Part shown: piece by piece, positions 1 to 11,669 of the stretch
Position numbering within the stretch: the first letter of the stretch is position 1
Layout of the letters: each line of letters opens with the position of its first letter
Source of the DNA: Stercorarius parasiticus
Taxonomy: Eukaryota; Chordata; Aves; Charadriiformes; Stercorariidae
DNA: 64,000 nucleotides
Assembly: GCA_013396915.1 (NCBI GenBank)
Contig: VWZL01001366.1
Location: forward strand, 62,001-126,000
Direction: 5' to 3'
Notes under the pieces: model-generated
The model's database searches: none
Seen by the model: the letters and a program-made list of their open reading frames with translations, nothing else
Told to the model about the DNA's origin: nothing
Position numbers and translations under genes: made by a program

Positions 1-2640
1 TGAAGGTGGCTGAAGTTACTTTAAAAAAATTGCCTTAATTTTGCTATAGAAAGGCACTATAATGAACCTAGTTTATGCACACTGGGACTTTTTATCGCCT
101 TTATAAAGCTTGTCTCCTCGACCTTTCTAAGGACTGTTCAGGGTAGCAGGAGCCACTTCCTATGGAAATTCAAGTGCAAGGCACAGTTCTTTTATGTGGC
201 TTTGTCTGACACAAACATAGAAGTATGTGTATGCATTTATTAAAACGATAAAATAAAAGAAAACTTATCAAAACATTATATTTTACACTTAATTTTCCCC
301 GTAGGGAAAGAGGAAATTAACCAACTACAAGAGACACTACTTCTAGCTCTTAATGGACTACTGAGTGTACTTTGATAACCTCGTGCTAAAGGTAGTAAAA
401 AGACTATTCCTCTAAGAGAATACTAAATATTTCTAATGGTGCTTTATTTGTTTTTTAAAGCAAAGTGATTGAAATATTTTATAACTTTCAGACTTCCAGT
501 ACTGTATCTTTAAATCCTGTGTGTTAACAATCTGAAGATCAGTAAAACATAAATAATACTTTCTAAAATTCTTTCGTTGTCATCTCTGGTTTAGAGGGAA
601 CACCCTGTCTCTGGGGTAGAAAAGTAATTTAGTCTAGGACACTAAGCAATTTTGGCTGCTCTTTAACATGTATCTCACGTAAAACAAACTTTCATGAACT
701 TCATACTGTTCTTATTCCTATATACTGGGGAAACTTCAAAACTCAAGTTATTCAGAAGTGATGGTTAGTTGAATTCAAGGAGCACTTCTTAAGTTGACAT
801 CGTGTTTGCTACAGATGTGGTTAGATTACATTTTGGGAAAAATCAGTTTCAATAATGTGCCAGGATGTTGATATTCCTTTTCCTGGTGTGTTGTCCTTCC
901 ATTTAGAGAGGGATGCACAACTGATCTGACCTATCATATCTTCAAATTTAGTCTCAACTGATAATAAGCAAAGAAATGCCAATGAGCTGTGTGCTTAATT
1001 TACATATAACATAATTTGATCAGCCACAATATGACTATTTTGCAGTGAGTAGCCAAGATGGATAGACAATTGAGCTATATTTATCATTCAGTATCATACA
1101 GTTATATTTGGTATTTTGCTGTCATTCAGTTTTTGGATTAATCATGCCTCAAATGCAGAGCCAGTTTTGGTCCACGTTTTTATACCTCAGAGCTCAGTGC
1201 TGTATTAATGTGGTTGTATCAATTATAAAACCATCTTAAGTCCACAAACAGATTAGCTACTTTCATGCCGCATAGAGCTCTAACTAGTAAAACCTGTATG
1301 AACCCAACAGGCTTCACACAGAACTAACTTGAATGTCGCTACATCACTTTTCCTGGATGAGGAACACACAAAATGTATGCAGAAGCAAGTCCAACAGGTA
1401 TTATCAGTTTGGACTCAGTGTCAACTGTCTCAAACCCACAGTGAATCTGTTTGCAGTCCCTATCACTTCCTCCTGCTCCATTTCCAAAAGGTCAGGTGTA
1501 GCAAGCATGCAAGCACTGAGAGAATCATAGAATTCATGAGAATTCTCAAGAGAGGCAGCACTAGGCTAGAGCTGGTGAACTCCAAGGGATCAGACTTCAT
1601 CCAATGCCTTTTCTCTGAAGTAGTTACGGTAAATAAAAATTTTGAAGAAAAACCAGCCATTTTGCTGAGAGGCTGTGGTGGGAGACTGAGAAAGTGATAG
1701 CAGACCAAAACAGCACATAGTTAAAGGCGCTTTTACACTTGTTACTCCCTAGCATGATGGGAAACATGGCAAGTAACACAATAATGCTTTTTTCAAAGTG
1801 TACTAATGCAGACTGTCAGCACTTTGGAGATCCACATCAGTGAGACCTTGCCCTAGGGGGGTGACCAGGGAGCAAAAAAGAAGGACATGAACTCTTGGGC
1901 TAAGAATATTATCTTTGCAGCAAAAAACTTGGATGGATTTGAGCATATAGGTTTGTCAAAGCCAGAGAAGAATGCCTTGACATAATTGAGAAGTGATATT
2001 TTGGGAACATGGGTGAGGCATTTGATTGGGATGTAGGTGGGGAAGACCATACATAAGGCTGATGACATAAAGAAAGAGTATCCCGCCTATGAAGACATAG
2101 AAGGAAATTCATGGGTCCTATCAGTGAAGGCCAGATGTTAAATGTTTTAGAAAGATTGAAAAGCATTTTATGGAAGGGACTTTTGTGAGAAAAAGTCTCA
2201 GAATTTTGTTTTAGCCATACCCAGCTTGAGTTGATGGCCAGATGTTCATAGAGAGATAATGGAAAGGTAGTATGAGTTTAATTTGGATAAAAGGAATGCT
2301 ACTTCTAAAAGATTAAATAGAATGGGGGATGGCATGAGCATATGGGTTGTAAGCTGGCTGTCTCCATGTATACTCTACTGAGATGAAATGTTGTGTATGT
2401 TTGCTTTTTCACTCATGTGAGTGACATCTAGTTCATTTTTGATTGATCTGCTTAGAAGCCAGGTGGAGTTTGAGAGACATCTAATAAAAATGAATTCATC
2501 AATACTTGTTGTATAAGCTAAGAAGCATTTACACTGAAAAAAAAACAAACCCTCCTTAATGTTAGGAAAACTTAGAAAAGACCATGTGAATAAAACTGTC
2601 TCCTTGAAGACTAGATGCTATTACAAAAGAAATACTGAAG
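1..2640. other. AT-rich non-coding stretch, nothing recognised
   Basis: I see no gene, repeat family or convincing regulatory pattern here. The open frames at 1329-1697 (plus) and 1909-2166 (minus) have no recognisable protein features and no splice context. A short run near 1523-1536 resembles one unit of the CR1 tail but has no CR1 body beside it. Confidence 0.5.
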
Positions 2641-2687
2641 AACTGCTAATGAGAAAAGACATGAGATAGTTTGTTTTTAAACCTTAC

Positions 2688-2728
2688 GGTATTTTTCCAT
2701 TTCGCTTTGCAATCATCTTCATTCAGTG
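2688..2728 (-). CDS. Candidate small internal exon, MADF/SANT-like residues
   Basis: On the minus strand a pyrimidine-rich acceptor ending CCCCAACAG leads into 41 bases, followed by a GTAAGG donor. Read with the first two bases completing a codon, it gives LNEDDCKAKWKNT. The spaced C-K-x-K/R-W-K-N pattern resembles the core of MADF/Myb-SANT DNA-binding domains, where a Cys/Lys/Trp helix is typical. That is a resemblance over about 13 residues only. If splicing does not occur, the frame runs on for a few codons to a stop. The same DNA on the plus strand also offers an acceptor and a GTAAGT donor bounding 2727-2800, with an open but unremarkable frame. At most one of the two is likely real, and chance pairs of splice signals are common at this scale. 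No neighbouring exon was identified. Confidence 0.22.
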
Positions 2729-2828
2729 CTGTTGGGGAATGGTACAGACAGGGAGATGTAGGTCGGTACTCGGTGGCAGTTTGAAGGAAGAACAGAGCAG
2801 GTAAGTAGCAATCTGATTTACCAGTCAT

Positions 2829-4106
2829 TTTGTATTTTCATGTAGATAGCCAGTCCTGGTCAGAATGGGAAAATTGCCTGGTATTGACATTTATTCAACC
2901 CTTTCAAATGAAGTACAAAAGATTGCTGATTTTTTTCCAGATGATGTTAGTGTAAATGTTAGAGAAGAGTTGCTTGACTATTTTCAGCAAAACTAATTTT
3001 CCAGATCTGAGCTCTGTTGGCTTCAGTTATTGGAAGTGCATTCCAGATAACCACAAAAAGCACAAGAATTCAGTGTTTTATAAGGAATTAGTTAGTATTC
3101 ATTTAACTGCATTTAGATTCATTTAGCTATATTTGAAAACTTTGAAGCTGAGGCTGATAGACCAGTACCAAACTTTGAATCTTGTTCATCTGTATTAAAC
3201 ATATGTAAACTATACACGAGGAATTGGGCTCACTTTTTTTTTTCCCCTGCCCCCCACCCAATAATGATGGCAAAATATCCAATCCTGGCAAGAATGGAAA
3301 GATTACTTTGTTCCTTGTTATTGCTTGGCTATCCAGTTCATTCTCAACATCTAACCAAGTATGATATTTCACTGTAGCAAAGAAAATAACAGTCTCGGCT
3401 GCTTCACTGATGTTTTCCTGTTCCTTATATTTAAACAGATTTTCAGTATAGTACCTTAGAAGTAGCTGGGGTTAATTTATGCACGTATCATCATGTGACT
3501 GTTAGAAAGTAATTGAAGTAGCTAAGGCTATGAACTGCTTTTCTAGTCTCTGTTTGGTTTATGGAGGTCTCTTTACCACTGCAGTGAGCAGTGCCAGCCA
3601 GGATGCTCTCTGAACTTAGTAATTATGGGAAGGTTGGCTCTCTAAGGGAAGTAGTATAAAGACCATGCTGAAGCGGCAGTACAAACTGTGAAGAGTCAAT
3701 ATAAGATGTCAATTGTAAGTAAAACATTTTTTAATTTGTTGTGTCACTGTGCTGTGATATGATACACAATTTAGTGGGGTCACTTGCATCCTGGAGACTG
3801 GTCTTTCCGTTGGTTATTGCAGAAGTCAGCCAGCTGCAGTCACCTGCAGTAAGGAAGAGGAAAAGACTTTTGGCTGTTCTGCGTGTGGGCATTAAGGACA
3901 TAAATACAGAGGCTGACTGACTGAGTGGCAGATGTATTCTGGATCACTGTATTTTATGAATATTGTATTTTTCCAGTTTTAGTTTTCATCTGTTTCCCAT
4001 CCTTTGTCTCCTCAACTTTTTTTTTAATATAAGTAGATGACAAACACTGTCCAGAGGGGTTTGGTAATATACCTCATCTTTGAACTCTTTATTGGGTACA
4101 AGATGG
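2829..4106. other. Non-coding stretch, nothing recognised
   Basis: AT-rich sequence with short homopolymer runs. A GTAAGT at 3714 and an acceptor-like run ending near 3582 do not enclose an open frame worth calling. Confidence 0.5.
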
Positions 4107-4414
4107 TCATAGAATCATAGAATCATAGAACCATAGGGTTGGAAGGGACCTCTGGAGATCATCTAGCCCNGACCCAAATCCCTCAGCCTTTCTTCATAAG
4201 AGAGGTGTTCCAGTCCCCTCATCATCTTGGTAGCCCTTTGCTGTCCCCTCTCCAGCAGTTCCCTGTCCTTCTCGAACCGGGGAGCCCAGAACTGGACACA
4301 GTACTCCAGATGCAGCCTCACCAGGGCAGAGTAGAGGGGGAGGATGACCTCCCTCGACCTGCTGGCCACCCTCTTCTTGATGCACCCCAGGATGCCATTG
4401 GCCTTCTTGGCCAA
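4107..4414 (-). mobile_element. CR1 LINE, 5'-truncated and internally deleted
   Basis: This is a CR1 retrotransposon copy in reverse orientation. At 4107-4130 there are three copies of TCATAGAA, the complement of the octamer tail that ends CR1 elements. The following stretch to about 4169 is the end of the CR1 3' untranslated region. From 4171 to about 4412 the minus strand encodes the carboxy end of the CR1 reverse-transcriptase ORF. The copy is truncated at its 5' end, as most genomic CR1s are. It also jumps from the conserved EERLRDLG region straight into the 3' untranslated region, so the intervening part of the element is missing. The jump coincides with an N at 4170. Good preservation suggests a fairly young insertion. 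Confidence 0.95.
4163..4414 (-). pseudogene. CR1 ORF2 fragment, reverse-transcriptase C-terminal part
   Basis: The minus-strand frame contains the typical late reverse-transcriptase signature of CR1: [17 protein letters not shown], then [15 protein letters not shown], then a [35 protein letters not shown] ending. The catalytic FxDD region lies upstream in a complete element and is absent, so this is a dead fragment. The apparent initiating Met at 4414 is simply where the frame happens to open. The stop at 4163-4165 lies in 3' untranslated sequence beyond the deletion and is not the native stop. This is LINE-derived sequence, not a host gene. Confidence 0.92.
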
Positions 4415-4446
4415 TCTGAATCTTGGCCTTCTTGGTCATCTGAAGC
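4398..4446. repeat. 25-bp imperfect tandem duplication at the CR1 truncation edge
   Basis: TTGGCCTTCTTGG begins at 4398 and again at 4423. The two units of about 25 bp differ by only a few changes and each ends in ATCTGAA-like sequence. The first unit starts inside CR1 and the second lies outside it, so the duplication straddles the 5' truncation point. It may be target-site or repair-associated duplication at integration, or later slippage. Confidence 0.6.
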
Positions 4447-4836
4447 TGAGTGTATTAGAGCTTTGAGGATACAGTGTTTAAAGTAAAGTAGGTAGGAAGA
4501 GCGCTGAAGAGCCAGAACTAAAATAGAAATAGGGTACTTCACTCAAATCAAACATAGTGAAAACTTGAAACAGCAATAATGGCAATCATGGGAAAACTGC
4601 TGTTTAGAAATGAGCAACAGCAGCCTGGATAACCAGGAGTAGAAACTGAAATGTAGAAACTGCATGAGGTTAGGAACAAGGTACACCTAAGGCAGAAATT
4701 CATTGTAATGAGGGAAATAAAAGAGACAGACTGTCAACTCTCGATACAAATGTTTTTAAAAGCTTCTCAGTGCACTCTGGCAGTTTGCTGTGTGCTCCAT
4801 CTTCCAGACTTTCAGTGCGGGCTCGGGGTTGCCTAT

Positions 4837-4858
4837 TTTGATTACTTAAGTAATCAAA
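4837..4858. repeat. Perfect 22-bp palindrome
   Basis: Arms TTTGATTAC and GTAATCAAA meet at a central TTAA without mismatch. Each arm carries a GATTA/TAATC core of the kind bound by homeodomain proteins, so it could serve as a dimeric binding site. It may equally be chance in AT-rich DNA. Confidence 0.7.
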
Positions 4859-4899
4859 TTTGGGTATTTTTTTCCCCCTCTATTTATACTAATCTATAG

Positions 4900-5130
4900 G
4901 ACAGAATTACTCGTCCCATTTTATCAATGTACAGAAAAGGCAGATAAAGAGAGAGACCAAGGCCAAGATCTTCAAAAGTACCCAGCTTCCACCGGAAAAG
5001 TTTTTGGTACCTGTCTGTTTTTGTGGATCTGTGGCCTGGGGGTCAGCTCATAGTTGATAAAGTGATGTAGGCTGGAATGAGGAATTTGGTCTACATCTGC
5101 CGTTTCAAGGCTGGTAACCTAACCATTAAG
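4900..5130 (-). mobile_element. Fossil MIR/L2-like element
   Basis: The sequence starts with TCCCATTTTATCAATGTAC and an AGAGAGA run, then CCAAGGCCAAGATC, and ends CTAACCATTAAGACCTCT. This is the order seen in the complement of MIR-type SINEs and L2/L3 tails (CCCATTTTACAGATG, then AGAGAG, then CCAAGGTC, then TTAACCACTA). The middle is highly diverged. Exact family cannot be settled by eye. Confidence 0.5.
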
Positions 5131-8100
5131 ACCTCTGTTTGAGTTTTTGTTGTTTTGATCATATAATCTTCCTATAAAATTAGTTTCAAAGTGTTGTAAT
5201 TGGTGTGTCATAATTGTAGCCATTTAATTTGGCAGTTGTTTTCTGGATGGATTTCACTAATTTGTATAGCAGAAATTTTTGCCTAAAGATTTAATTCAAG
5301 AATATGTCCAGACATGAGTACAGGAAAAAAAAAATCCAAATGAAGAGAATCAGTTTTCAAAAAGTAGACTCTGATTTTTACATGTTCCTAACACTGTCCG
5401 TCTCAAATGAATTACTATTTTTTTACAAGACAGCGTAATGTTATTCATGATGAAACAGGCGGAACTACCTGGCTTTTCAATAAAAAGTTGTATAATGTAG
5501 ACAGCTTTTTTTATTGTTTTGGGCAATAAAGAGCAACTTTGCCACACCTTTATTGTTCATGCAAAATACATTTTTAAACTGTTAGATGAACACCTGAATC
5601 CACTTTAAATTCAGCTTGGGCCCCTTTACAATAATGATGCCTTAATATTTTAAGTTTCCTAGGGCAATTTCTCCTGAAGTGTGATCATTTATGCATAATA
5701 GCGATAATTATGAAATTTGTTACATTTGAAACCCTAACTTGTTGTACATAGTGGTTATTAGAATGTCTTCTAGAGTACACATGAATTGTAGGGATGAGTG
5801 ACATAACACACCTCATAGCTATTTAGTTGCATTTCCTAACAATAGATGTAACCATCTGAAAAGGAATTGCAGAATTCTATTTTTCTTTGTTCATGAGGTT
5901 TGTTTCCTAGAGGAACACAGCAGAATTACTACAGCTGTATTGATGCTGTACTATGTTCCGGTTAGTCTGTCTTTAATGAGGAGAGAAGGAAAGATTGAGG
6001 TAGTGTGATGAGATTTACTGTGCAGCAGACACTGTTAACTTCTGAGGCCTTTATCTAACACTTTTATCTTCATTGTCCAGCTCAAAGCCTGCGTAGCCAT
6101 CTCTGGTATGCAATTTTTCAACCAGATATCTGAACTGCAAGTCTTCATCCAAACATTTTAGTACAGAGCCAAGAACAGGTGCAATTTGATCAAATGCATA
6201 CTTTTAATTAAAATGTGCATTTCTGAAACTGTGCAGCACAGAGTGTGGTAAGTGTACATACTTTACTGTGTACCATCTATAATAAAGTAACATGTTATAT
6301 AATGTCTATGTCTGCACTGTGCAGAAGACATAGTCTTTTGCTTTCAGATGTGTGGACTTGCCTTATCTAATGTAAGAAAACATCTTCTCAAGACAAATAT
6401 GTCACTGCTTGCCTTTTGAAAAATACTCATCGAAGGCATGAAAGGGTACAGAGAATGTTTTCCCAGCACAAACAAATTTCTCGTTACATAACTTATTTGG
6501 CTTCAAGAATCAAGCAAGCTGTTTGGTTCTATACTGGGATTTTGAACCTGCCAACTCTGACAGCTTCACATAATCATTTAACTGTTGTTTGGTAGTATTA
6601 CAGCAAACCCCTCTGCTTAGTTTACTTTAACCTTGTCCTCCAGGTGAGACTCAAACAATGCTTCCTCTTCAAAGGTGTATCTGTCAGAAGTTAATGTGAA
6701 AGTCAGATTGTCTATTCTCCAATGGAACTAGTTAAATGTATTTTTTTGTTACAAGTGAGAAGTAGGTAAAATTTTGAGATTATGAATAAGGAGACCAAAA
6801 GGAAAAGAGCATGTCAGGCTCTTCTGTGTAGAGATTTGTGAGGTTTTATTTTGTCAATATAACATATAAAAATATTACTGAAAACTACATAAAAATTTTA
6901 TAATTATTTGCAAGTGAATTCAGATATTCTTCTGCTGACTACTCTAAATGTTTTATTTTGTATTCTGAAGAATGCAGGTACCATCCTTTCATAATCAGAC
7001 CTTCATTAAAATACTTCTTATGTGTTCTATTGGGTGGATGGAGTGACTTTTTATGTTGTGGCAAAATTTCCTTTTGATTTTTTTTTTATTATTTTTGTAT
7101 TTAAAAGATGCTGTAAACCGGATTTTATTTGCAATTGTGTTATATACAATCATAAAAATATACTAGACAGCCTGCTATAGATTTGAAATAAATGTTTCCT
7201 TATTTGTATGTATTTTACAACACCCTGAAGTGTGATTTACTTTCAGCTCTTTTGAACACTAAAGAAAAGGGCATGCTAATCTCAATGTCATCGTTTTAAT
7301 TTTTCCCATTTTGAAATTAACATATTTAAGCTTTTCTCCATAATTTTACTTCTTCTTGATCGTTTTATAAAACCATTGGTCAGTATCCTTATCAGTACTG
7401 TTCAGTATCTCTGATAGGTAAAACAATTCGAGACCAAGCCCTAAGACTTACTTTACAATAAAAACAGGGAAAAATCCTCATCAGCCAAAAGTTGTTTTTT
7501 GGTTGGGTTTTTTCTTCGGTTTTAAACTGACCAGGCTCTTCCCACATGGGTGTGCCTCTAAATCTCTTCCAAATTAAACACAGAGATATAAAAAAAGTAT
7601 GCAAACAATAGCAATAAAAGGGCATCTTATTTATCCCTTCTTGCTTTTTACTCTTGAGAATCCCTAAGTGTGGCCTTCAAATCTTCTATGAGGAAGAAAT
7701 GTGCTTAGATGCACAGCCTGCTTTTTTAAGTGACCTGGATTATTTACAATTTTAACTGTAATCATTTAACAATAGAACACTGGTTCCTAATCTTCCTTGA
7801 AGATGTCATCTTTGGAGGGAGCCTGATTAGAAGCATATTTTATCCCACCAGTTTGCTCCCCAATTCTGAGGAAAAAATATAAATTGTTATTCAACCTATT
7901 TTTAGAACTTTTGATCTCTAAACACATGTAGTTGTATAGTTTTTTCCCATGCTTCAAACTGGTCCTTTAAAACCTGTTCCTCACCCATCCAGTGACTATG
8001 TTGCCTATCCTATAATTATGTTTTTAAATAAAAATAATGTCATAATAATGATAGGAATGAAAATAAGACCTATTCCAAACCATATAGATCTGAACATATC

Positions 8101-8603
8101 TTATAGCTTCCTATGTAAAAACTCATTCATGAACTTCTTAATTAACTTTAGGAGTGTTGGTTTAATCTAACTGTAATTTCTCATTGCAGCTAACATCAAA
8201 GCTATGAAATTGGTTGTAGTGTTTCCACTATATATGTATATAAGTGTATTTGTCTGTAGGCATACCCACATAGCAACTGGCATACCTTCACGGCAACTGA
8301 AGGTTTCCAAGGCTTGAATTACGGTTGTTTGGGTTTTTTTCTCCTCAAATGTGATATGATCAGACCCTGTAATATTGAAGAGCAGCGTTGAGAAACAGAA
8401 GCTTTAAAAAATATTGATGAGCATGTAACAGAATGGGCAAGGTTTACTTTCTTACCATGACCACAATGATTTCCGAGGCTGGTATATAAGCGGGGTTTTG
8501 GAAGACTGTTTTGCAATTGCCACTAGTTAAGAATAAAATCACTCAAGATGCAGAATTGTCTCAAATATTATTCTAAACCCTTCAAATGATATAGCACTAG
8601 CCA
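5131..8603. other. AT-rich non-coding stretch
   Basis: No gene or repeat family recognised. The open frames at 7392-7625 (minus) and 7949-8170 (plus) look like chance. There are scattered AATAAA hexamers and homopolymer runs, as expected for AT-rich DNA. Confidence 0.5.
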
Positions 8604-8685
8604 CAATAATATAATGCACATCCACCTTTTCCTTCCAGCACCAGCACTAGCTGGAAGGAAAAGGTGAATGTGCATTATATTATTG
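8604..8685. repeat. Near-perfect 35-bp inverted repeat with 12-base loop
   Basis: The left arm 8604-8638 and right arm 8651-8685 are complementary at 34 of 35 positions, with no bulges, around the loop 8639-8650. The single mismatch becomes a G-U pair if the minus strand is transcribed, so the minus-strand RNA would form an unbroken stem. The total of 82 bases matches a microRNA precursor in size, but a bulge-free stem is unusual for animal microRNAs. A 9-base direct repeat, AGCACTAGC, lies at 8593-8601 and 8643-8651, which points to a local fold-back or template-switch duplication. I do not recognise the arms as a known microRNA or transposon. Confidence 0.9.
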
Positions 8686-11627
8686 CAACTTTTTAACAGA
8701 AGGTGCCTAGAGCTGACTAAACAGCTTGGTGTTTTTTAATGAAAGTGAATACAGTTAATCTGTGTATACTTTCATTGACAAGGTTCTGCACTTAGGAGTA
8801 CAGCACAGATGGTATACGCAATGAATACTTATGTCTGACTGTAATTGATCCTATCAACAATGACATACCTTTAACTGGGTTGTATCACTTTACGTCACAT
8901 ATGGTTAATTAAGTAAGAAGGGCCCAAATACACTAAGGAGATTTTTGTGTTTATACTTAGGAAAACAGTCTAGACAGGTGTTAATGTAAATGAAGTTAGT
9001 ACTTGTCAAAGGTGAAATTCTCCATATGTAGCCCTGCTTCAGTATCCAAATAAATATAGTTTGTCTATGTCTACATTAGCAAGTAGTGAGGAGCAATAGG
9101 ACTTGATCCGCGAGTGAAACAGTTGGTGCTGAGGATCCCATTTCCCCACCGTAGGGATCTGGGTGAGCAGGGAGATTGCTTCAGACTGGCGCCGTCCTGG
9201 TCCCACTGACTGAATGCCCAGAAGTGCCTGGAGGGTGCTATTAGATGCAGTCTTGGAGGGCATTATTTGGTTTAGATTAATTCCTTGTATTAGTACCTTG
9301 CTGTGTATTTTGGGGAGGTCCTCTTTTTTTTAATCCATAAAACACAGCTTGCTTTTCATTTCCACCATCCTTCAACCACACTTACAAAAGATTTGCTTCC
9401 TTAGGTAATCCCTCCTAGCATGCTTCCTGATTAGCCATCACAGTCATTAATTGTCTTTCACTATAAGTAGATGTCTGCCTATGACAGTGTAGTAGAGTAT
9501 CATGTAGTAGTGTTTGTGCTAAATTATTTTTTTGCTTGTGCATGTATTTGGATTGGCCGTTAGCTGGGGAGTCTGTCTCAAAATACTGTTGGAAAATTAC
9601 ATGTCCTAAATTCTTTCCTTTTATGGACTGTATTTTCTATTGTGAAGAACACCTTCCCTTTGCTTTCTCCAACATGGAAAATGATATGACAAAACAGAAC
9701 TTGATGTGGTTCCAGTTTTGGTCCTGGAAGTCTCCATAAGTGTGAATTCTTTATATCAGCTCTAATCTTGATCTTCTACCTTACCTTTTGCTCTACTTTT
9801 GGAACTTCCTGCAATAAATTTACCTTCAAGTCACTGAATGTGTAGTTCTACTTATATATCAGAACACAGTGGCCAACAGTGTGTGCCCCAGAAGCAAATA
9901 TCAACCATTTTCTGAGATGCACCTGCAATAAATGCTCTTCAGGGTTAAATGACTGATGAACTACATATTCTTGGCTGATGGTTCTTCCAAAACAAGTATT
10001 CCTACAGGGATTCTTTTCTTGTTGAAAAAAGGAAAATTATTCAGGCCCTGTTAGACCATGTTACTGTTCTAGAAAGAAGTTTCATGCCACCCAGCCCTTT
10101 TCCTTAACAACAAGGTGGGGTTTTGTTTTCTTTTTTTCTGGTTGTCAGCATTTTTTTTTCCTCTGGTAGGTTCCCCCTGCTTTCAGAGAAAAATCTTGTT
10201 TCTGTTCCTCTTTATCCTTAGCCCAATCGTATGTTCCAAAGGAGATCTCTGTTTCACCTCATGTGATTTTTATCAGCTTCTTCCACTTGAAAACATTGCA
10301 GCTGCTTAAAAGCTTTAATTTGTCACTGCTGAAACACTTCATGGATGTCATGCCTAAGCCTTCCCATCATCCCAGGTGGCTGTGTAATTTCCATGTTTTG
10401 ATTAGTATCATCAGTTGTGGAAGCAGAAATGTTAATGTCATTCTTAAGTTAACATCATCTTAGTTGTGATAACCATTAGCCTGCTGACAAAATTTGACTG
10501 GTCCAATATTTTCTGAACTTTATTAACTTTATAAATCTATATGAAAAAGGTGTGATAAAAATTAGTTTACTAACACCTTGAATGTAACAGTCTGCTTATT
10601 TATAAAGTGAAAACATACATGGTTGCTCAGTAAGAAACTGGTTAGGATTGCACTCAGTTTCTAAATATATAATATCAAAAGCCTTATAATGTAGGACACA
10701 CAAGAATATTGTGTAACATGGGACCTTGTGTATACTAGACAGCATCAAATAGTAACTGAATAAAATAACCAAACTCCTCCCATGCTTTAAGGAAGTGACA
10801 TTAGGTCATTATGATAATTAGTCTTGTTATGGAAGGTGGGTTTTTTTCCAAGATAATTTATTTTTTAAACTAATTGAATATGTTGAAAAATAGTTGGATG
10901 TGTATTTCTCTTTAACTTAAAGGGTAGTTTAAACATCACAGAACACTGGCACGTGATTTAGAAATAAAAGTAAGCCCGACAAATGGAACAGGCACCTAAA
11001 GGCACATTTTGACTCCTGCTTATTGTAGACTGGTTTAGATTTAACGCTTTTATTTCCATTTGTGTTTTTATGCTTCAAATTGATGCAAATGTTCTATTTT
11101 TTATTTCTGTGCAAAAATATCTGCCATTTTGTAAGAGCTTGTTGTAATGTTGCTTACATGTAGAAAAAGAATAGTAAGTGTAACAACCTAAAAAACCATG
11201 GACTGAAGTAAATTTAGTAACAGCATTATTTTCCAGATTTATTGGGATGTTTTAATATATTGTTCAGATATTTTTCAGATAGCTTCCAATCAATTCTTAA
11301 TTGGACTACTCACATACTATAAAGTATGTACTAAAGTATCTCGCTAAATCAGAGTTTAAATTAAAAGGTTTCGGAAGCCTGTTAGTAAGTCCTGATCTCT
11401 AAGTATTTCAAAACAGCAACAAGAAAAGTTCCTATATTCTAGAAAACACTTCCTTTATGTTGTGTTACTGTAGGGCCAATCCTGCTGTGCTTTGTTCCCA
11501 TTGAAAAAGTAGTATGTCTCCACTGTATGTTTCCAAATAACTTAAGCAATTATATCAGCCAGTATTCTCAGTATAGTATAACGTTATTTATGAAGGAAAA
11601 GTTTATATATACTCATAAGAGGCAGAC
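8686..11627. other. AT-rich non-coding stretch with possible repeat relics
   Basis: No gene recognised. Segments near 10980-11015 (GGCACCTAAAGGCAC) and 11474-11510 (GGCCAATCCTGCTGTGC, then CCCATTGA) resemble widely dispersed short repeats of sauropsid genomes, but each match is too short to call. The open frames here lack protein-like features. Confidence 0.4.
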
Positions 11628-11669
11628 AAAAAAAAGGAGGAAAAAAAAGAAAGAGAGAGAGAGAGAAAA
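11628..11669 (+). repeat. 42-base pure purine tract with (GA)n core
   Basis: Every base from 11628 to 11669 is A or G, including about eight GA units near the 3' end. It is a simple low-complexity tract that could form triplex DNA under strain. It also creates spurious lysine- and arginine-rich open frames. Confidence 0.85.

Noticed and set aside
1517..1540. AGAATCATAGAATT resembling the CR1 octamer tail
   Set aside because: Adjacent sequence does not match any CR1 3' region.
6348..6371. 24-base in-frame microexon after a strong acceptor TAGTCTTTTGCTTTCAG
   Set aside because: The donor AAT/GTAAGA is mediocre, and such short pairs arise often by chance in 64 kb.
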